Shown here in pieces: positions 57,360-64,000 of a DNA stretch of 64,000 nucleotides. Numbering within the stretch: position 1 is the stretch's first letter; each line of letters starts with the position of its first letter. Where the stretch lies: contig OX424555.1 of the NCBI GenBank assembly GCA_949152475.1, positions 19,238,868 through 19,302,867 on the forward strand, in the 5' to 3' direction. Source of the stretch: Terebella lapidaria (Eukaryota > Annelida > Polychaeta > Terebellida > Terebellidae). The notes beneath the pieces are model-generated. The model worked only from the letters and a program-made list of their open reading frames with translations, had not been told where the DNA came from and made no database searches. A program made the translations under genes and the position numbers.

Positions 57360-59480
57360 ATGAGTGAATCACCTGCAGCTTTCCTACACTGTGGGGACAT
57401 CGTGTCCCTGTATGCTGAGGGCGCTGTTAGTGGATTCATCTCCACTCTCGGGTAAGTAATGATAATAATGAACAAATGTAACTGATAATAGATACTTATT
57501 ACAAGTTGTGCAGCTGCAGTGCGTATCGAGAAAAAAATCCCAAATCAGTTAACTTCTAAAATTTTATGTAGGCTATGTATATTATACTGTACTGGAATAC
57601 ATTTGGTATTTTTGATAAAGTATGGAAGATTGTGACTCTGGCAGCAAGGCATAACCTCAAAAGCAGACTATGACACTTGTTCAATGGTTTGGCAGTCCCT
57701 ATAGAATGCTTATACCCTTTCCGCAAACAGCTTGGTAGATGACAGATGCGTGATTCAACCAGATGCTGGCGACCTGACCAATCCACCCAAAAAATTCAGA
57801 GGTATGCTTTGTACTTAAATGTTTTATTATGATATAACAGTCCTGACAATAATAAATTGAAAACCTATACATGTATTGGAATTTATTTGTGTGCATAGAT
57901 CTAGATACTAATTAATGGATGATATGTCTATCATCTCGGGTCCTGATTGTTCAATAATACTCAGTACATGTGATAAGTATGTAATTCATGTACATGCAAT
58001 AAGTCTACATCAGGGACAGGGTTTTTACATACTAGGTACTGCTTATATCATCGTATGAGCCTTGTATTGCAGCGTAAGTGCATTAGTACCACTCTGGCTG
58101 ACCAATGCATACTATGAATGGCCTTGTTATATTGATTTACTGATGGCCACATATGTCACTAACCAACTAGAGCAATACATGGTCAGCTACCTGTGTCCCG
58201 CTATTTATCGCGTCTTCTGTTGTACTGGGTCACACCAGTGGGAGGGGAGCTTGTTAGTACAGCGCTGAATGGGCTTGTGAAGTTGTGATTGTATCCTGAT
58301 ATATAGCAGTGTGCTGCTGATTGCTGAGCATAATATCTGAAGGGGAGGGAAGGCAGGGTCATCATGGCCACATGGAAGGACCTATTCATTTGCCAGGGGT
58401 ATTGGATGTTGCTTATAATATACTTGCATATGTCAAAACTCAGGCAAAAATGCTAGCTATGCCATTGATGGTGTGACCCTAAATAAAGCTCTTCAATGTG
58501 TGTGACAAATGACAATGCCAGTTATGTCACCAAGGAGTTGTCACAGCACTGACAATCCCTTTCGTCCAATTATATAAATTTATAAATTGTCCAGTTCACT
58601 AGTATAACATTCAAATGTTGAATCATGATTGAGGGAAGTTAATACTAGTATTGTTTGACTCCCAATATAAGTTTCACTAACCATGCCAAGACATTTAATG
58701 CATGAATGTATGGCTGTTATATGCATGTGTAAGAATTTTTGAAAATTTATGTTTCACCACTCGCTTTACAAACACAAAATCTAATGACACAGTATAGTAA
58801 TGTACATGTCAGACCATTACAGTTCAAACCTATACCTTTGGTAAATGAATTTCTTCTTTGTTTTATGTCTGGTTGGTTAAATTTGTATTACCGGTGTTGA
58901 TAAAAAACACTGTTACCGGTATGTTAAATTGGTAACTTACTCCACACAAGAGCACTTAATTCCTGATGTTTATCTTGATAGCAGAAGTCTTGATCTGAAG
59001 GATCGAAGTGATTCAGTTTACTAAGTGCTGTAGAATCTCAGGAGACAAATTATAGTGACTTGCTTCACAATAAATGGTCGCCCTCATATAAGACGAATAT
59101 ATAGCACAAATTGAACATCCATCAATTTTTGGTAAGATGTTGCCTAAAATGAAAGAACATTGACAAAGTGTTGTCAGTATAAAGCCTTTTTTTTAGCATC
59201 TTCCTAATGGCTGGTGTACTCAATGTGAAGTTACTAAATAGTTTCTCGAACACATATAATGTTAACAATATACTGAACATGTATCTATGTAAGCTGATGT
59301 TTCAGATCTAGTGTCATTGCAGTGTCATGTTCATGATATTTCTACGACTTTATTTTCGCAGATTGCCTGTTCAAGATCTGTCCTATGAACCGCTACTCAG
59401 CCCAGAAACAGTTCTGGAAAGCAGTCAAACAAAGTGGTCCGGCAGCCGTGTCTGATGCTGTCCTGCTCAAGAAACTACAT
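57360..59480 (+). CDS. ITPR: Inositol 1,4,5-trisphosphate receptor, first three coding exons (continues past the window)
   Basis: Exons are 57360-57451 (ATG at 57360), 57731-57801 and 59362-59480. Each has clean GT-AG sites and matching phases, ending in phase 0. They encode the first 94 residues. [54 protein letters not shown] and AQKQFWKAV are nearly identical to the N-terminus of animal IP3 receptors. This is the start of the beta-trefoil suppressor domain, which lowers ligand affinity and couples IP3 binding to opening of the tetrameric Ca2+ channel in the ER membrane. The following exon (expected to begin around an AADLEKKQ-like sequence) was not found in the remaining 4.5 kb, so it should lie beyond 64000. 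Vertebrate paralogues (1, 2, 3) cannot be told apart from this part. Confidence 0.96.
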
Positions 59481-61031
59481 GTGAGTACATTTATAAATGC
59501 TGTAGATTACTAGTTTTGTGCATTGATCTCTCTACCCACGTACAATTTGTATCTACTGAGATATATTCTGATCAATTTCAGTGTTTTGCGCCTGTGGACT
59601 TGGTTTACTGCAATTTTTCAAATTGTTCCCTTATGCTATTTAAAATGTAGCATACAATCACAATTCTACAATTGTGAATCTTCAGGTTTTTTCTGCTTTT
59701 TTCAAGAAGAAAGTTTCTGTTTCCAAGAAGTGCACTGTAACTGAGAGCACATTTCAACTTCTGATCGTTGAGCTCCTCGGAATCGATACCCATGATACTG
59801 AGCAGACAATAAGCCATATGAGTGTCTTGAGGGGGTTTTATCAGCCCCAAGGAAGCAAAGCCCTTGAGTATATTACATGGTAACTAACCGTGTCTCACTT
59901 CCTTAGGCAATGCTTGGATTTACACAATAGTTCACTGACGTCTATACCAACAACACAAGGCACTGAAGGTTATCGGTTTATCCCCGGATCTTTAGCATCA
60001 TCAATTCTGACTTTACTAGTAAGAGACCGCGTCGGGAGGGTTTGATTGTCGATATTTTTCTAGGTGGTGCTTACACAAGGATATTTTTCAATTAACCAAC
60101 AAGTGTATCTAGCCAGAACAGTAAAGTTTCAATTGAAAAAGAAATTTTGGGTCTATATTGTATATAATTTACATGCAGTTCTTCAATATATCATCTATCA
60201 TCATGATATTAAATGTACATTACTGCTTATTGTATGTACACATATGAATGAGCTCCATTGTCCTATTGCTACAGACTGACACATATCTGGTCTGTAAACA
60301 TATGAATGTTTACCATGTTTACTGACGCAGTTCACCCTCAACGTTTGCTCAATCATTCGACCACATTGCGGACAATGTTTGACTTTGTTCAGAGTGATAA
60401 TCTTGATCGTTCTGTACTTTTCTCAATCAAATTAACCCTGTGTACGTTAGAAAACCTTTACAAAGTCAGATCTGTGTCGGATGTGTTTTAAAAAGACTTT
60501 CATTTTAGCATCTTGTTTGAGGCACAGTGCTCAGTGTTCTGCATTTATAATCAATGTGTGTATTGATGATCAATGCATATCTTCTACAGAGTTTGACCAA
60601 AGAGAGAACTACTAAAAAAGCATTTCAGTTCTCCATCTTCTGCTGTCACTCATCATGCTTCCATGTATTTCTGTTTCCTAATTAAAAATTTCATTGCCTA
60701 TCTTCCAAAGTGCAATGCTTGTGGCTTCCAGGGTGAGGCTTTTGATCTCTGCTGTGTGTACCGGTACCTGAAATTAGGGGCTTTTTGCATGTTTGAGAAA
60801 CCTGATGCTGCTGTTGTGTTCACGATGCTTGTGATCTTAGTATTTGAATGTTGAATATCGTGAATATACAGGTATCTGATGTTTCGACTGCAATATTTCC
60901 TACTTGTGAACTGCGTCTAGCAATTTGTATGAACAGACAGTTACATGTATAATCTATGGTTCAGCAAGCTTATTTACGGGAAATTATAGGTAGGGGACTG
61001 TGCATGATATGCGGCATGCTAGTATGCCAAC

Positions 61032-61372
61032 AGGGATCGACATTAGGCATATGACACTAGTGGCCCCATGGGGCCAGTAACATCTGGAAGTTACTGGCCC
61101 CATCAATAATCTACTGGCCCCACTTTCAAAGTTCACTAACAATCAGTGCACACTTGAATATCAAACACTGATTCATTTTCATAAAGAAGCAACATGGAAA
61201 GGCTTTCAAAGGAAGTGAAATATTGTGAAGTAAAATTCAAAGAATGCAAGATTTTATACTGGCCCAGTGGGGCCAGTGACTTAGGAAATCTAGTGGCCCC
61301 TACTGGCCCCACAGGCTCAAAATATGGTGTGGGCACTGTGGGGCCAGCGGGCCAGTGTTAATGTCGATCCCT
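61032..61372. mobile_element. MITE with AGGGATCGACATTA ends and GGGGCCAGT words
   Basis: This is 341 bp with inverted ends AGGGATCGACATTA and TAATGTCGATCCCT. The interior carries several GGGGCCAGT/ACTGGCCCC words in both orientations. It is non-coding. Confidence 0.7.
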
Positions 61373-62585
61373 AGCCAATCTTCCAAGTTCAATTCGATTA
61401 TCTCAAAACACCAATGAAATATCTTCAACTTTCACCAAATGCTTGAGCTTCATCAACTGGATGCACAAACAAAGCATGCAATAACATGATGAAATACAAT
61501 TTAATTAGTTTTGATATTGCACATTTCTGCAGTTGACGGAGTCATTTGCAGGATGACCTTTATCTTGTTTACACTTGTCAGGAAAATCTGTGCTTGTAAA
61601 ATATTTTGCATCATGTACATGTACAAGAATATGTGTATGCTGAACACGTCAAAAACAAAAACAAGTTCTAGGTGCAGAGGAACTGTGTTACTTTTCCAAG
61701 GTTTCCATGTTTATAAAATTCTACTTTCCAGTCGTGTAGGTTCTGTTTTCCCTTAAAAAATGTGAAACTGTTGATAAGCAGCCAAGTTGGCAATAACTGG
61801 TGTAAAATGTTCTTATGTAGATTGACGTGGATAAGTGGAGTTGTAATCAGGTACTGGAGGTAGCATACTACACAATGTATGTTGTCAGGTACAATCACCT
61901 GAGCTCCAGCCTAATTGCCACACTCTCTTACGGCACTGATAAGCCTGATAACTCAGGTAATACTGCACTTGTTATCCCATCATGGTGCCAAGCATCTAGA
62001 TCATAGCTCACAGGATTAACCCGGGTTATACGGTGTAATTCCGGTGGGATTGGAATCTTAGCGTGGATGCTTTCCTTTTGTTTGGCTGGACAGATTGAAA
62101 GAGAAAGAATGGAGAGATTATCATGATTTAAAGTGAATTTAACTCTGAGCTACATGTATTGCTGGAGCTGTCTGGCATTTCTAAGCATTGAGAAAGCAGA
62201 ATGAATTTGCCTGCCTGTAGGACCAGATAGCTTGCCACATAAACATTGTAAAACTTACATGTACTTGCAACATGTTTGATAAATGTGGGTAAAATTCTGA
62301 CTTGAAGGTGGATAAGGTCAGGTGTAATTTATAATTTACCACATTTAGTAATCTCTGTATCATTAGTATTATTTTACAATCATATTTTATTATGATTACG
62401 AAGAGGATCAAGGAAGTTACAAACATTTACTGGGATCATGGAATGATACTGTCTATATAATTTGTTTGCACATGGTGAATGAAATATAGCTGTCAAGATT
62501 TTCAACATGTTCAATTGAAATTATTGATTACGACAGCTCAATGAACATGACATTGTGTAAAGAACATGCAAGAATTACCGTAGAT

Positions 62586-64000
62586 CTTTGAGTATTAACC
62601 GACCCTGAGTATAAGCCGAGGTCGATTTTGAGTAGGAAATCAGTGAAAAGTGACTGACTTTTGCATAAGCCGAATCACAGAGGCCTAGATCAACGCGCGA
62701 AAATGATCGTTGTTATCACACGATCTCTCGGACAGTTGAACACGCCCGGCCGATCACGGGCCCGGTGCTAATTGCAATCATAGTGCCTGTCAGTGGTATT
62801 CAGTGTGAATTTTTTTAGGTGCGTGGAGTGATTGAAAGGTTTGTTTTGTAAACGATGTGATAAATGTTCATTAAAACGTTCGTATTGATATATTTTGCCC
62901 AAGATATATTTCAACTTGTCTCTTTCCAGATCGACTTATATCCTGGTGGCGAGAATAGGAACTGCATGGGCGAACTAAAATCAAGTGCAAATTTGAATAA
63001 TTCCCAAGCGTTTTCCTGTATGCCTACAATTGATTCGGTAGATTTAAAGATGACAATAAAGGGATTCCACTTGGTGTTCACGTTTTTAAATCTGTAAAAA
63101 CAGAATGATATAACAAACAATTTGTTTTCCCTTTTGTTTCAATTTATTCACAATTTCACATTCACATCAATATTGCCAAATTCACGTGCAGCTGCACAGT
63201 TGTTATTCTCTGATGCATATTTAATAACTTTGAGTTTGAAAGCAGCATCGTAAGCACAACGTTTTCTTTTTTGATCCTTTATTTATTGTGTAGCAAAGCA
63301 TATTTATCTTGGATAACTACTAATTGAACTGACTCTGTCAGTATGGTCTGCTCGTCAGATTTACTTTGCGTGTGGAAGAACAATGGAACCAGTGAGCCGA
63401 ATCACGTGTCACGAATGTTCAAGTAACGATCACAGGAGGTTGACCAGACCGTTGGTTGCAATTGACACTGTCAATTATCTCTGATTTACCTTATTGATCT
63501 TTCACGGGAACTGGCATGTGTAAATGAATGAAGTAACACTTTTCAAATATTTATTTCAATAGTATTATTTTCATTTTTTTTTTTACAATAGATCGATAAT
63601 ATTCGAGAATGTAGTTTTAGAAATTGACACTCGATTCTGATTTTCCTGCAGCCTCGCTTTCGTTTGACATTCTAGCTTTCCCAGCAACTACAATGTCTTT
63701 CATCTCTTGGATTTGATCTGAAAATAAAGTACAATAATTATATTTAAAATAATGGAATACGCATATAAAAACAATACGTTATCTATATTGATACACATAG
63801 ACTCAGAGAACCAGTAAACCGCAAAAGAAACTAACTCACTGTATTATCGCCTACCAATACTGCCGACGATCGTCAGCGATCGCCAATTGACTCGCTCGAA
63901 TGGTCAGGAATGTGCAGGTTTTTGCATTGACTTGTCAATAAGCCGACCCCATAAATTTAGACCCATTTCGTAGGTAAAAACCCTCGGCTAATACTCAAAG
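62586..64000. mobile_element. Inverted-repeat transposon reaching the end of the window
   Basis: The left end CTTTGAGTATTAACCGA and the last bases of the window (TCGGCTAATACTCAAAG) are inverted repeats with one mismatch. ATAAGCCGA words recur inside both ends (about 62610, 62666 and 63938). The interior has no transposase frame; the open frame 62864-63097 is not recognised. Any target duplication on the right is outside the window. Confidence 0.65.

Larger units (their letters stand above)
59481..64000 (+). other. IP3 receptor intron 3 (incomplete)
   Basis: There is no further recognisable IP3 receptor exon. A 139-bp open segment at 61818-61956 is framed by acceptor-like (CTTATGTAG) and donor-like (CAG-GTAATA) sequences, but its translation (IDVDKWSCNQ...) does not match the receptor. 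Two inverted-repeat elements occupy part of the intron. Confidence 0.5.

Noticed and set aside
62864..63097. Open frame after an acceptor-like site as an IP3 receptor exon
   Set aside because: The translation does not match the receptor and the segment lies inside an inverted-repeat transposon.

Overview
The window is animal nuclear DNA. The genes are split into many small exons with GT-AG introns, and the protein families (TCF19-like FHA/PHD protein, carotenoid oxygenase, Dispatched-3, IP3 receptor) are metazoan. DIRS, Gypsy and L2/CR1-type elements plus many different short inverted-repeat elements fill the space between exons. Together with frequent ACATGTA-type words, this suggests a marine invertebrate such as a cephalochordate, hemichordate or mollusc. 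The sequence alone does not decide between them.
Layout. 1-2135: non-coding, with small repeats. 2136-4751 (+): a TCF19-like gene (FHA plus PHD finger) with two short transposons in its introns. 4752-7535: 3' end and intergenic. 7536-20058 (-): a complete 10-exon carotenoid oxygenase gene (BCO1/BCO2/RPE65 family) that keeps all four iron-binding histidines. Its intron 8 holds a whole DIRS-type tyrosine-recombinase retrotransposon (8813-15369). Intron 2 holds a hAT-like short transposon whose interior is a 30-copy, 50-bp minisatellite. 20100-22740: a cluster of internally repeated non-coding elements rich in AAGGTCA words. 23294-23839: a short inverted-repeat element. 24476-32949: a young Gypsy-type LTR retrotransposon with two near-identical LTRs and large internal deletions. 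33130-37600: an old, heavily mutated relative of it. 38285-40560: a 5'-truncated L2/CR1-type LINE. 40560-44435: intergenic. 44509-52303 (+): a complete 16-exon Dispatched-3 (DISP3) gene. 52304-57194: intergenic, with an E-box-like repeat array, a perfect 50-bp palindrome and nested short transposons. 57360-59480 (+): the first three coding exons of an inositol 1,4,5-trisphosphate receptor, which continues beyond the window. 59481-64000: its intron, with two short inverted-repeat elements.
The four host genes do not form a pathway. Roughly half of the window is mobile DNA. The main points of interest are how these elements are built and how they sit against host splice sites: a DIRS copy 17 bp from a GC-type splice donor, a triplicated splice acceptor, a minisatellite grown inside a transposon, and a gag-pol junction (stop codon followed at once by ATG) shared by two diverged Gypsy copies.
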